Of a stretch of DNA of 64,000 nt, positions 20,511 to 32,189 are shown piece after piece. The position numbers and the translations under genes were made by a program. Numbering within the stretch: position 1 is the stretch's first letter; each line of letters starts with the position of its first letter. The stretch comes from Deinandra increscens subsp. villosa (Eukaryota > Streptophyta > Magnoliopsida > Asterales > Asteraceae): positions 114,802,354-114,866,353 of the forward strand of contig JBCNJP010000027.1 in the NCBI GenBank assembly GCA_039602395.1, read 5' to 3'. The notes below the pieces were generated by a model, which ran no database searches, was not told the DNA's origin, and saw only the letters and a program-made list of their open reading frames with translations.

Positions 20511-23493
20511 TTAGTCACATTGGGGTCGACCCGAATCAATAGCGTCGGGTCGCCCGGTGTCTTCCACAAAGTCCTTGTTGGCCTTGGAAACAACTTTTGG
20601 TTTTCAGATTTGTAAAAGTTTTAATTTTTGATCAGAACCGGAATCAGATTCAACCGACGTACTTGATTTAGACCAAGACGATTTACGAGTGGACTTAAGC
20701 TTTGGGGACCATGGTTCATCAAAAATGTGACCTTTGTTATCTACATATTTTGCAGTTTTGTGGATATATGCAGTCATCGGACACTCAGCAGCGAGATGTC
20801 CTGGTTGACGACATACATAACAAAGTCTTTCTCTAAGCACATTTGAAAATTGTTTTGATTTTGAAAAACCAGATGAATGTTCAGAATCAAAGTTATCAAA
20901 GAAACCATCAGAAGAATCATACCTAGGAGATGGACTCCTTAAAGATGATGACCTTCCAGAATAATAAGAAAATTCTTTCTGAGATGGAGATTTCTTTGCA
21001 ACTTTTGCTTTAGGAACCTTTGCAACTTTCACTGGTTTCTTAACTTGAATTAATTCTTCCTTCACTTCATAACCCAAACCTTTGTGTTTGTAACCTGGAA
21101 TCTTTGAAAAACTTGAAGAAGAACCAGAAACATCTCTTGCCATAGCTTCACTAGTAAATTTGGCTTTGATATCTTTCAGCTTCTTCTTCTCAATCAACCC
21201 TTTTTCTTCTTCAGTTGCGGAGGAAGAACTTGAAGCAACCTTATCAAAAACTTTTTCATTCTCCAATAAAACAGACTTAGTAACAAATGTAGGAGCATCA
21301 CCCAAAGGCTTCTCCTTCTTCTTAGACTTGGACTTGTTCTTCTTGGATGGAGTAGCAAACTTGGAATAATCATGCAAATCATCTTTTGGATCAATCGGAG
21401 CAGAAGTAACTTCAACCAAATCCACTGGTTGAGGAACCAAATGAACATCATCCTTCTTAGAACTTTCTGAACTCTGATCCTGCTTGCATAGGAAGTTGAG
21501 CATTGTCGGTGACAAATTGCAGTTCTTCACTTGCCTTTTCAGTTCCAAAATTTCCAATTTCAAGTCATTGATCTTTTTTTGAGCTTCAAAAACTTCTTTC
21601 TGTGACTTGATGAACTTTGCATTGAGATGATCATACTCATAAGTTTGTAACTTTCTGATCTCACATTCAGCAAATAACTCTTCAAGAACACTTTCTCTCT
21701 TTTTCTTGTAAATCGCAACATCTTTAGTCAATACCTCATTCTTGTCACGATAGAGAGTATTCTCATCTTGAAGCATAGAGATCTTGTTTTGAAGTTTTTC
21801 AACAGTAACAGCAGTTGTAGCAATAAGAGCAGTAGCCTCCTCATATTTTTGCTGAACCGGATAACTCTTCTCAAACAAATTTTCAAAATCTTGAGCTGCG
21901 TCTAACGCTTCAGCTTTGGCTTTCTCAAACTCTTCAGCCAATTTTGCTTTCTCTTTCAAAACATCTTCATGAACATGAACCAACTCATAATACTTCTTTT
22001 GAAAATCTTCCAACTCTTTCTTTAACACAACGATTTCTTCAGTTGAAATTTGACTACGTTGTTCAAAACTTTCAATCTTCTGAAGCAATTTCTTACATTT
22101 AAGACATTCAAACTCTTCAACCTTTGAACTATCAGAAACTTTAGGTTGATCTTCGTGAACCAAAGATGCACTTGAATAAGAATCAGAATCAGTCAGAAGA
22201 CTATCATCATCATCATGACGAACAGTTAAAGCAATTGAAATTGGAGTATGATTCTTCTTAGCTTCAGTATCTGCATTCCATGCAAATTCACTTGAATGTG
22301 GAAAAGTATTGGTCCAATCATGAACAAGAGTAGCAGATTTCTTCTCAACCTTCTCAGCATCATTTGATGGATGAAAAACTAAATGTGCATGCTGACCAGT
22401 CTTCAATTTACTTTCTGTAGAACTTGAACGTTCTCGAGCAACGTGACCATAAACTGAACACTTATAACATTTCACCTTAGATTTGTCCAATCCATTTTTT
22501 CCTTCCTGATTAAGTCTCTTCTTACCAGTTCTATTAAAAAATTTCTTCGTTCTACGAACTAACATAGCATATTGACAATTCAGATCCATTTCCTCCAAAT
22601 GATCATAATCAATCTGATCGTAATCTTCATTTGCTAACTCAGCATTACTCACAGCACTAGTGATAACACCAAAATATGAAGATACCAATGCAGACATCAA
22701 TGCATTATAATCATCAATAGTTTGAACAGACAATGCACTTTGAGCCGAAGAACTTGGAAATGACACAGTACAACCAGCAGAAGAATAACTTGGAATTTCA
22801 GATTTACCTGCTAGAAATGCTGTAGGAGGAGCAGAACTAAGACTAGTAGACTTCCCAGCATTCATTGTAGAGTCATTTTCACCATGATACACTGCAGGAT
22901 TCTGAATTTGTGTAGGAAGTGATTTATTCACCATTAGTTCCATATCTCGAGCCTGGATTCTTTGAACCAAATCATTGAAAGACAATCCGGAAAAATCTTT
23001 ATCATGAGTAATCATCATCACATAATTCTCCCATTTTTCAGGCAATGCTTCCAAAATCTTTTCTTTCATATCAGCCTCTTCTTTAGTAAGATTCACCAAA
23101 CACATTTCACTCATTAGATGAGCAAATCTTGCAATCAGATTGGGAATCGTTTCATTCTGATAATGCTTAAAGCTGTCAAACTCTTTCTTCAAAACCTTTT
23201 GTCGACTTTTCTTGTATTGGTCATTGCCTTCACATCGTTTCTCCAAAGCATCCCATAGACTTTTTGATGTGTAGTTACCAGCAAATTGATGAAGTAACTC
23301 TTTAGGCAATGCCATCGTTAAAGTACCATATGCCTTTTTCTCATCTTGATAAGCTTTCTTTTGTTCAGAAGACATTTTTCTTTGAAGAATAGGTTCACCA
23401 GTTTCATCTTTAGGGTAAACATATTGCTCAGTGAACGCTAACCACATATCAATGTCATTTGTATCGACATATGCCTCAAACCGTTTAACCCAA
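20511..23493 (-). pseudogene. Large Gag-like protein of element E, dual zinc-knuckle and coiled coil
   Basis: One minus-strand frame is open for about 960 codons down to a TGA at 20604-20606. The same frame continues 30 more codons to TAA at 20511 and includes the EDTGRPD tail shared with A, so the TGA (TGG in A) is probably a single nonsense mutation. Order: Copia-Gag/UBN2-like domain (about residues 7-240; WLAFTEQYV, LWDALEKRCEGNDQYKKSRQ), knuckle 1 near 350 (CYKCSVYGHVARERSS, fourth Cys replaced by Arg), acidic stretch, coiled coil about 475-690, Lys-rich region, knuckle 2 near 900 (CYVCRQPGHLAAEC), then AKYVDNKGHIFDEPWSPK. Probable role: particle formation and RNA binding. The first few residues at 23494-23510 come from the adjoining LTR, not from gag. 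Confidence 0.8.
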
Positions 23494-23843
23494 TGAAAAT
23501 TCGTGAGCATCGGATCGTCTACTCAATCTAGCTATCCGGACATCGAAACGTAATTAACCGATTGTTTTATTGATCAAAACGAACAATTACAACCAGTGTA
23601 AACACAGAGAATTGACACAGAGATTACACACTCAGAAACACACACTTAAGATTCGCTCACACGCTCAGAACTCCTAAACACAAAGACCAAACTACTATAT
23701 ATACCCGACTGGCCGAACTTCTTCCGAACCCCAGGTTCGGCCGGTCCGAACTTCAGGTTCGGACCAGGTTCGGCCAACCCTATATTGGCTTGAACTTGGT
23801 CTTCGTTCGATACTTCACACGACGCACATTTCAGGTATCAACA
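23494..23843 (-). mobile_element. 3' LTR of a further Gag-only relative, F
   Basis: 350 bp; the plus reading runs TGAAAATTCGTGAGCATCGG to GGTATCAACA, followed by AACTCC, the start of a PPT, and then the assembly gap. It carries TTCGG-type palindromes, including GGTCCGAAC...GTTCGGACC, upstream of a TATATATA box. It abuts E's gag without visible filler, so F probably inserted into E; the other side is in the gap. Confidence 0.75.
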
Positions 23844-23849
23844 AACTCC

Positions 23850-24349
23850 NNNNNNNNNNNNNNNNNNNNNNNNNNNNNNNNNNNNNNNNNNNNNNNNNNN
23901 NNNNNNNNNNNNNNNNNNNNNNNNNNNNNNNNNNNNNNNNNNNNNNNNNNNNNNNNNNNNNNNNNNNNNNNNNNNNNNNNNNNNNNNNNNNNNNNNNNNN
24001 NNNNNNNNNNNNNNNNNNNNNNNNNNNNNNNNNNNNNNNNNNNNNNNNNNNNNNNNNNNNNNNNNNNNNNNNNNNNNNNNNNNNNNNNNNNNNNNNNNNN
24101 NNNNNNNNNNNNNNNNNNNNNNNNNNNNNNNNNNNNNNNNNNNNNNNNNNNNNNNNNNNNNNNNNNNNNNNNNNNNNNNNNNNNNNNNNNNNNNNNNNNN
24201 NNNNNNNNNNNNNNNNNNNNNNNNNNNNNNNNNNNNNNNNNNNNNNNNNNNNNNNNNNNNNNNNNNNNNNNNNNNNNNNNNNNNNNNNNNNNNNNNNNNN
24301 NNNNNNNNNNNNNNNNNNNNNNNNNNNNNNNNNNNNNNNNNNNNNNNNN
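23850..24349. other. Assembly gap (500 N)
   Basis: Exactly 500 N, a conventional placeholder, so the true distance is unknown. The body of element F and of the Copia-like element on its right are expected here. Confidence 0.95.
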
Positions 24350-24659
24350 GCTAGATCTAATGTAAAGATCTAGTCTTGAATGAGAAACCCTACTTGAATG
24401 AAGCTGATCGTAATTACACACTAGAGAGAGAGATCGTAATCAGCAAAATGTGTATTGAAAAGCTTGCCCTAATCGGTTACAATGAGGTGGTATTTATACC
24501 ACCTCATACAAAACTTGGGCCAATCATAAACACAATCTAGCCCAATCATAAACATACAAATGGCCCACATGGCCTATTAAATAAGCTAGACTAAACCCAA
24601 AACAAAACAAAGTTAGCCCAATTACAAATGTTCATGCCTTAAATAAGTCTAGCCCAACA
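24350..24659 (-). mobile_element. Copia-like LTR (minus)
   Basis: On the minus strand it starts TGTTGGGCTAGAC at 24659 and carries GTATAAATACC about 170 bp downstream, then an untranslated CT-rich stretch, running into the gap. TG start, a TATA box and ~310 bp fit a Copia-type LTR. It interrupts the Athila integrase coding sequence. The superfamily is not proven because no coding region is visible. Confidence 0.55.
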
Positions 24660-24660
24660 C

Positions 24661-25254
24661 AACAGAGGAATTAAACGTATTCTGGAAAGGACGTGCAGCG
24701 TTAATCGAAAAGATTGGTCCGAGAAGCTTGATGACGCATTATGGGCTTTTCGCACAGCCTATAAGACACCAATCGGCACCACTCCCTTTAGACTCGTATA
24801 CGGAAAGTCCTGTCATCTGCCCGTTGAATTAGAGCACAAATCGTATTGGGCGATGCGCGCAGTGAACATAGACTTGATGAAATCTGGCGAAGAGCGCCTT
24901 CTGCAACTGAACGAGCTTCAGGAATTGAGAGACGCAGCATACGAGAGCGTCAGACGATACAAGGACAAGACGGCAAACACCCACGATCAAAAACTCAAGG
25001 AGAAGAAAGAATTCAAGTATGGGGATCGTGTGTTGCTTTACAACTCTCGTCTTAAGTTATTTCCAGGAAAACTACGATCCAGATGGAGTGGGCCATACAC
25101 TGTTACACAGGTATTTTCATATGGCACAGTGGAGATAGCAGGAGAGGATGGAATCCCATTCAAGGTAAACGGGCACAGATTGAAACAGTATATCGAAGGG
25201 CCCGTTGGCAGAGCTTTTGTGGAAGATCTGAACTTCCAAAAGCCCCCTGAATAA
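24661..25254 (+). pseudogene. Athila-type integrase, C-terminal fragment
   Basis: The frame is open from the LTR junction for 197 codons to TAA at 25252-25254. It contains KLDDALWAFRTAYKTPIGTT and YGKSCHLPVELEHKSYWA, signatures of the Athila lineage of Ty3/gypsy integrases, then the C-terminal segment ending in a GPY/F-like SRWSGPYTVTQVF. The zinc finger and catalytic D,D are missing, cut off by the Copia-like LTR, so it is a fragment. Integrase joins element cDNA to host DNA in the nucleus. Confidence 0.85.
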
Positions 25255-26621
25255 TTCACAGGGGCCGAGTCGAGCTAAAGACTCGTTAATAAATTAAGCG
25301 CTTCCGGGAGGCAACCCGATGGTTTAATTTACTTTTTAATTTGATTTTATTTTTGTGTGTTTGTTTTTTGTGTTTTAGTTTTCAGGAATTCGACTGCTCG
25401 AGAAATGGAATGATGAAAGTGCCAGGTGTTCGATGTGTGTGGAAGTGAGAATCACGGGCAATTACTGCAATCAGGGAGTTTCTTTTATCCAACCCTTTGT
25501 TTATTTCTATATTTTCTGCATTGAGGACACTGCATCTTTCTAAGTATGGGGATGGCAAGGGTTGGCTAAGCAAATTGAATATAACTCCCTCACCACATCA
25601 AAAGTCTGTAAATCCCCCAAAATTTTGAAAATTTTTCCCAATCTCACATGACACGAAAGTACACCGTTTTTAACGTAAATCATAGATAATTTATTTGTGC
25701 CTTATCGTGTCTGCAAGTCGCAAGAACGGTTTTCCTTAAAAGTTTATTTTATAAAAATCGCATGATCAAAGTCTTTCGATTAAGTTTTGCGAACCAACAA
25801 AAACCCACTCACCCGACTTCCCTTGTGAGATTAAGCCTAAAAAAAAAAAAAAAAGAAGAAAATAAAAAATATATATATATATACTTAGGCGAAAAATGAA
25901 AAATTATAGTTATGAGGGATGTCGGATGTCTAAAACATGTTCTAGGTTTATGTTGAGACCGTGTCAAATTAATCGCCTTGAGTCGTTATGGATCTTCTCC
26001 GGGTCGTCAATTGCCCGAAGATACTGGACTTTCTGCATAACTCCAGTATATATATTTCAAAAAAAAAAAAAAAAAAAAAAAGGAAAAATCAAGAAAAAAA
26101 GTTAGTCTTGTATTGAAAGGTTGCAAAACCCTAAATCAAGCTAAAGAGAAAATAGATATGAATAAATCACAATAAAAATTGTGAAAAGGCTGTACGTATA
26201 CGCCAAGATATACGTTTAGGGTGGTAGCTCACACACCCGTATATGTGAGCAAACGTTTGAGTATCTCCCTCCTTTTTTTGGTCGGATCCCATAACGAACT
26301 CGGCGGCACGATCATATATATAAACCCAAGAAACACTTAGATATGCTTGACTTGAGCGGTCACTTCAAAAATCAAACCCATAGGTCGAGTGAATTTGTGA
26401 GATGTGTGAAAAGAAATAGAAAATGGTTCACATTACTTGGTTGAGAGATTTTGTTAGTTTTCAAATCATTAAAACCTGCGAGGTTGTAAACCCTAGTATT
26501 GATAGTAAATCTTGCGGACCGAATATGTACACATAAATGTCTATGTGGTTAAGAAAGAAGTTGTAGTAGTGTCGAGATTAAAATGGATTGCTTGGGGACA
26601 AGCAATGTTTAAGTATGGGGA
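25255..26621 (+). other. Athila 3' noncoding region
   Basis: Begins with the CGCTTCCGGGAGGCAACCCG stretch that usually follows Athila pol and ends with AAGTATGGGGA (26611-26621), a polypurine tract. A similar AAGTATGGGGATG lies at 25542. A-runs occur at 25845 and 26060. No env-like frame is visible, so this copy lacks the third ORF some Athila elements carry. Confidence 0.7.
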
Positions 26622-26874
26622 TGTTTGATGTGTGTGGTTTTGGATATTAAAAATGATGATTTTCGGGTCAAATACGGGGAAAATATATGTTAAAATTGCT
26701 AATCTGTGAACGTTTCTAACAAATATCATGAGTTACAGGTGAAAACGGGCTTGGAACGAAGAACGAGACAAGAAAACGAAGAAAATTGAGAAAAAGTCAA
26801 AAAGTCAAAGTTCAGGTCAAAAAGTCAACCTTAAAAGTCAAAGTTAAAATCTGGTCAAAACTGACCCAGGCCGT

Positions 26875-27090
26875 GAGTCTAAAGTCACGGCCAAGAACAG
26901 GAAGTCACGGCCAAGAAGAGGAAGTCACGGCCGTGAGTCTCAAGGATCCTGATCAGCAGAAAAGTCACGGCCTGGCCAAGGCCGTGAGTCCCAGAGTCAC
27001 GGCCATGCCAGGCCGTGAGTTCCAAAGTCACGGCCAGACCAGGCCGTGAGTCCCAGAGTCACGGCCATGCCAGGCCGTGAGTTCCAGATC
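26875..27090. repeat. Tandem palindromic GTCACGGCC repeats in Athila U3
   Basis: About six GTCACGGCC units, several of which alternate with GGCCGTGAG, so that units such as GTCACGGCC-ATGCCA-GGCCGTGAG can form short hairpins. Spacing is about 30 bp, and the array ends about 45 bp before the TATA box. Confidence 0.8.
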
Positions 27091-27132
27091 AAGCCCAAAA
27101 CTCAATTTTGGAAATTTTGAGAATTCGTCCCC

Positions 27133-27140
27133 TATAAATA
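27133..27140 (+). promoter_or_regulatory. TATA box of Athila LTR
   Basis: CCCCTATAAATAGAGG, a well-formed plant TATA box downstream of the GTCACGGCC array. Confidence 0.6.
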
Positions 27141-28406
27141 GAGGAGCCATTTCCACCATTCAAAACATCTTGGAGAGCAGAAGAGAAGCCAAAGAAAGCC
27201 CTCGTTGAAGCCCTTTGAAGATTTGAAGTTTTGAAGCATTCAACGAGTCGAGATTTAGCGTTTTTCACCATTTCGAGCTTCCATTTGGTATTGTATTTAT
27301 ATTTAGCCATGAATTTCTATTTGAATCAGATCTATATATGTTTAAACATTAACATGGTTGGCTAAACTCATCGTATCGCTTAGGCGAGGCGAATCCAACC
27401 ATGGTTTGACTTTATAAGTATCGGTTTTCGTTTACATTTGCATTTATGAAGTAAAAGTTATGATTGCTTTGATTTGGTTGATGAATTGAATTCCTTATTG
27501 TATCTAGTCGATCTCTGGTCTTGTGGAACCCTAACCCTAGCTTGCAAAGCCTTCTATTGTTAGGGAACTATTGTATAGCCGAACAACAGAACCTGCGGCG
27601 TACGCGTGAACTAGAAATAGTCACGATCATCAGGGAAACCCTAGAATTCGATTAGGAGTCCACCATAGAGTTTGAGTGAGAAATCACCTTACCCTTAGCT
27701 AGTAGATACCCTTGCCATTGTCAAGTAGCCAAGCATTCACCGATAACTCGGGTCTGTTCCTGCTTAGTCGTGTCTAGGACCTACCAGGTCAACCTATCAA
27801 CCCAATTGTAACCGCTTCACAACTATAGGACCGTTAGGGCCATACCTATCCTAACCCTTCGACCAGTTGTGAGTTGAGCCACCGATAACTCGGGACCCAG
27901 CCTAGGGCACTTCATAAACCGCAACCTTATCAGTACTTAACCATGGAACAGTAGTAACCGTTTAGGGCGTGTCTATAACCCTGAACTGTGAATCCATCCA
28001 TAGGAACTAGGTAGCCTTGTCTTAGGAAACCAGTTCATTCCAGAGATAAGTTAGAACGCATTACCGATACACCTGTCAAACCTAAGTTGGAGGAGCCATG
28101 CCTAAGTGATCCTTTCCAAATATCTGCTTTTCAACCAACATTTTAATTACTGTCATTTCCAGTTTTCTAAATTAAAATCAGTTTTCAAAATAAAAACAAA
28201 AACCGGCTGAATTACTAATGAAACTGTTTTCAACAATTCCGTGTCCCTGAGGTTCGACAACCCGGTGTTTACCAATACTGTGCTACGCACGACAGGTATA
28301 CTTGCCTTAGTGTGTTGGTATAGTCCCCTGGTGAATAACCAGTTCTATAAATTTAAAATTTGATAGTGTAGGACCCCATTTTTCATATACACTAAACAAC
28401 ACATCA

Positions 28407-30690
28407 ATAAGTTCGTGATCGTCTTCATTGACGACATTTTAATCTACTCCAAATCGAAATCTGATCATGAACAACACCTACGTCTGATTTTGGAACTCTT
28501 GAAGAAAGAACAACTATACGCTAAATTCTCGAAATGTGAATTTTGGCTTAAGGAAGTTCAATTTTTGGGACACATCGTCAATGACAAGGGTATCCATGTA
28601 GATCCCGCTAAGATCGAAACCTTAAGAATTGGAGTACCCCTACTACTCCTACTGAAATTCGTTCTTTTCTGGGGTTAGCAGGCTACTATCGGCGTTTCAT
28701 TTCTAATTTCTCCAGGATTGCTTTACCACTCACCACATTGACTCATGAAGGCAAACCCTACGAATGGGGTCCTAAGCAAGAGCAAGCATTTCAGACACCT
28801 ATACAAATGTTATGCAACGCTCCTATCCTGACTCTTCCTGATGGTAACGACGACTTTGTCGTCTACTGCGATGCATCAAACCAAGGTCTTGGTTGTGTTC
28901 TCATGCAACGAGGCAAGGTTATCGCTTATGCATCAAGACAACTCAAAATCCATGAGAAGAACTACACGACACATGATCTCGAGCTTGGTGCGGTCGTATT
29001 TGCTTTGAAAATTTGGAGGCATTACCTATACGGTACTAAATGTTTGATTTTCACCGACCACAAGAGCCTTCAACACATCTTCGATCAAAAGGAACTCAAC
29101 ATGAGACAACGACGTTGGGTCGAACTACTAAATGACTATGACTGCGAAATTCGCTACCATCCTGGCAAAGCAAATGTTGTAGCCGACGCTCTTAGTCGAA
29201 AGCACCACATCAAGTCTATTCTACTTCAAAGCATTCATATTCAAACCGATATTCAGATGCGTATCTTTGAAGCACAAAATGCCTCAGTCACCGAGGGTAA
29301 CATGTATGAAGAAATGTCATGTGGTGTTGAACTCCAATTGGAAACCAAACCCAATGGTCTCCTATATTTCTTAAATCGTCTTTGGATTCCTAATCGCAAC
29401 AATCTTCGTACTTTCATCATGAGTGAGGCTCACAAGTCCCGTTATTTTGTCCATCCCGGTGCAGACAAAATGTATCAGGATCTTCGTTGTCATTATTGGT
29501 GGCCCGACATGAAAAAGGACATTTCCCTCTTCGTGGCTAAATATCTCACTTGCTCTAAAGTCAAAGCTGAACATCAACGACCTTCTGGATTGCTTGTACA
29601 ACCAGAGATTCCGGTGTGGAAGTGGGAAAACATAGCCATGGATTTCATCACTAAACTTCCACGCACTTCAGATGGTCACGATAGCATTTGGGTAATCATT
29701 GACCGGTTGACCAAATCAGCTCACTTCATTCCTATTCGAGAAAAGTATCGAGTTGAGAAATTATCTCGAATCTACATCAAAGAAATTGCATGTCGTCACG
29801 GTGTGCCTTTGAGCATTATCTCTGATCGTGATGGTCGCTTTATCTCCCGCTTTTGGAAATCTCTTCAAGCAGCGTTTGGTACTCGTTTAGACCTCAGCAC
29901 CGCTTATCATCCTCAAACTGATGGTCAATCTGAACGAACTATTCAGACACTCGAGGATATGCTTAGGTCTTGTGTCATCGATTTCGGTGGTAATTGGGAT
30001 TCACACTTACCTTTGATTGAGTTCTCGTATAATAACAGTTATCATACAAGTATCGACATGGCACCTTTCGAGGCACTCTATGGTCGTAAGTGTCGCTCAC
30101 CTATTTGTTGGAACGAGATTGGTGAAGCCCAAATCACTGGTCCTGAGTTAATTCAAGAAACTACCGACAAAATCCTTCAAATCTGTGATAATCTACTCGC
30201 TTCTAGGAGTCGTCAAAAGAGCTACGCTGATAAACGACGCAAACCCCTAGAATTCAAAGTCGGCGACTTGGTACTCTTTAAGGTATCCCCTTGGAAGGGA
30301 GTTGTCCGATTTGGAAAGAAAGGAAAGTTAGCACCTCGTTACGTTGGCCCATTTAAAATCCTTAAAAGGATTGGGAAAGTGGCTTACAAGCTCGAGCTAC
30401 CTCCTGAACTCAGCAATGTTCATCCAACCTTTCACGTGTCTAATCTTCGGAAATGCTTAGCCGATTAAAACCTTCATATTCTCTGGATGAAGTGCACATC
30501 GATAAATCTATGCACTTTGTAGAGAAACCAGTAGAGATCATGGATCGTGAGGTGAAACAACTCAAGCGTAGTCGCATACCTATTGTCAAGATTCGTTGGG
30601 AATCCAAGCGTGGACCGGAATTCACTTGGGAACGTGAAGACCAAATGAAAACCAAGTATCCACACCTTTTTGCATCAACCTCCTCATAAT
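28407..30690 (+). pseudogene. Tekay-type chromovirus pol, element H, 5' truncated and frameshifted
   Basis: Begins in RT at the catalytic FIDDILIYSK box; upstream RT, protease and gag are cut off by the Athila LTR. A 1-base loss near 28622 shifts the frame; the main frame reopens before 28738 and runs to 30468. RNase H shows VYCDASNQGLG and DALSRK. Integrase shows a finger HPGADKMYQ...YLTC in which the first Cys of CxxC is Tyr, a core with MDFITKLP, SDRDGRF and the Glu of QSERTIQTLEDML, and a GPF module. A second frameshift near 30470 separates the group II chromodomain (PVEIMDREVKQLKRSRIPIV to 30690). The chromodomain targets integration to marked chromatin. With two frameshifts and the 5' part lost, it is inactive. 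Confidence 0.9.
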
Positions 30691-30712
30691 CAATTTTGGG
30701 ACGAAATTCCCT

Positions 30713-30726
30713 AAAGTAGGGGAGAC
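30713..30726 (+). other. Polypurine tract of H
   Basis: AAAGTAGGGGAGAC directly before the LTR start TGTGACATCC. The surrounding GGGACGAAATTCCCTAAAG is nearly identical to 58374-58401 in family D. Confidence 0.85.
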
Positions 30727-30835
30727 TGTGACATCCGTCTATTTTTCATATTTGTAACCCGACCCGTTTCAGTTATCCATGTAATTTCAATCTTTATTCA
30801 AGCAAAATCATGAAATTCTATTTTTACCCTCGTTT

Positions 30836-30873
<38 letters not shown>

Positions 30874-31084
30874 TTATATATATGTTATGCATGTTAAGGT
30901 CATACCCGAGTCAACCAAACACGAAACCAATGGTGATATTATTTGATAACTCCAACGCTATACAATAATTGTAAAAATACTAATGATTAAAATATATATA
31001 TATATATATATAGTTTTATAAATATATCCATCGATTATTTTTTTTATAAATAAACCTTTTCAAATATTAAACCTATACAAAGAT

Positions 31085-31295
31085 CTACCAATGATTACAA
31101 GATCTACCAATGATTACAAGATCTACCAAGGATTACCAAAGGATTACCAAGGATTACCATGATCTACCAATGATTACAAGATCTACCAAGTGTTACCAAG
31201 GATTACAAAGTGTTACCAAGGATTACAAAGTGTTACCAAGGATTACCAAGTGTTACCAAGTGATACCAAGTGTTACCAAGGATTACCAAAGGCTA
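31085..31295. repeat. Minisatellite of ~10-bp units in H U3
   Basis: About 20 units of the type (G/T)(A/T)TACCAAG(G/T), in three variants: GATCTACCAA, GGATTACCAA and GTGTTACCAA. The array ends just upstream of the TATA box at 31306. Confidence 0.85.
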
Positions 31296-31305
31296 AGATT
31301 TCATG

Positions 31306-31313
31306 TATAAATA
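31306..31313 (+). promoter_or_regulatory. TATA box of H LTR
   Basis: TATAAATA, shortly downstream of the ACCAAG minisatellite. Confidence 0.55.
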
Positions 31314-31679
31314 CGACATGCTTGAACCAAAAATAAACACAACGAAACTCATTTCTTACTCTAAAAAACGCTCACAAAGATATACCCATTTCTCATTCCA
31401 AATTCCACGACAGAAAGAAATTATCTACCTTTGAAGACTCACGAGTGGATTCGACATTCTCCTACTACATTCCTTCTCCTTGCTTGCTTTAAGTGAGTAA
31501 TCGTTCGTTATTATTTTTATGTCGTAGTCGAGCATTCGGGTTAACCATAATTTCTAAAGAAAAATATATTTCACTAATCTTATATATACTCCTCAAATAT
31601 AAGCACCTTGTAGAAGCATATTCCTATGCTATGATGTGTCTCGTGTATTGTATCTATGTGAGCGGGTCTTTGTATGAAG

Positions 31680-31957
31680 TGTATTGACTATATCATTGGC
31701 ACCGGACCAAATGGTCCGGGCGTACCATTTGGTACGCAGCCTATGTAGTCACTTACTATAAATAGGTTGTGTTAGAATGTGCATGGGAACCAGTTGAACA
31801 CTTCTGTCATTCTACACCTTTCTGTGTGTGTTTCTAGAGAGAGAAACTAGAGAGCTTGTGTTTGTATCTTCAAGTGATCAATACAATTCTCTTATTTACA
31901 TCCGTGTTCATTATGTTTGATCAAAGCATGCAGTAGTAAGATCGTTTCTCGTTTCTA
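31680..31957 (+). mobile_element. 5' LTR of element I
   Basis: About 278 bp. The start TGTATTGAC at 31680 is inferred by analogy with TGTTGATAC of A; the end is placed just before the PBS, and without a second LTR both limits are approximate. U3 has two abutting near-palindromes (31702-31737) and a TATAAATA box at 31757-31764. Confidence 0.65.
31702..31737 (+). promoter_or_regulatory. Two abutting 18-bp near-palindromes in U3 of I
   Basis: CCGGACCAAATGGTCCGG (31702-31719) is followed without a gap by GCGTACCATTTGGTACGC (31720-31737). Each has 8-bp perfect arms and a 2-base centre, and each contains an E-box-like CANNTG core (CAAATG, CATTTG) in opposite orientation. They end 19 bp before the TATA box, nearly the same spacing as the palindrome in A. 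Confidence 0.7.
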
Positions 31958-31961
31958 AAAG

Positions 31962-31973
31962 TGGTATCAGAGC
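31962..31973 (+). other. Primer-binding site of I
   Basis: TGGTATCAGAGC, Met-tRNA type. Confidence 0.85.
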
Positions 31974-32189
31974 TATTGGTTGCTCTATTGCTGTGTTTTT
32001 GATCATTTTTCGGATTTTTAGAGAGAGAAAGTTTGGGTTTCTTCACGTTTTCATCAAATTCTTCCAATTTCGAGTGTTTCTGAGATAAAAATGATGTCTG
32101 AGTGTTACTGAAGTGATTTCGCACCTCACTGAATCAAATTCAAGCTTCAAAAGTCGCAAAATCGAAAAATCATTCGATTACAGTTTGGT

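Larger units (their letters stand above)
18599..23493 (-). mobile_element. Gag-only LTR element E, 5' truncated
   Basis: Minus-strand relative of A: 3' LTR (18599-18925), PPT (18926-18938), 3' noncoding region with hairpin module (19621-19957), and a long gag frame up to 23493. Sequence then switches directly into another element's LTR (F), so E's leader, PBS and 5' LTR are not adjacent. No protease, RT or integrase is present. Confidence 0.85.
26622..28406 (+). mobile_element. 3' LTR of the Athila element (1,785 bp)
   Basis: Starts TGTTTGATGTGTG after the PPT and ends ACACATCA at 28406, where RT coding sequence of element H begins. A TATAAATA box lies at 27133-27140, with palindromic repeats just upstream (26875-27085). 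Length and position fit Athila. The other LTR is not in the window. Confidence 0.75.
30727..31679 (+). mobile_element. 3' LTR of H, truncated by element I
   Basis: Starts TGTGACATCCGTC; U3 has (TA)n at 30841-30867 and 30991-31012, an ACCAAG repeat array (31085-31295), and TATAAATA at 31306-31313. It ends where element I's LTR begins. Confidence 0.75.

Noticed and set aside
23790..24421. Open frames across 23850-24349
   Set aside because: They run through N and have no meaning.
25896..26105. 69-codon frame as Athila env-like protein
   Set aside because: Ends in A-run-encoded lysines, no membrane segment or signal peptide; noncoding region.
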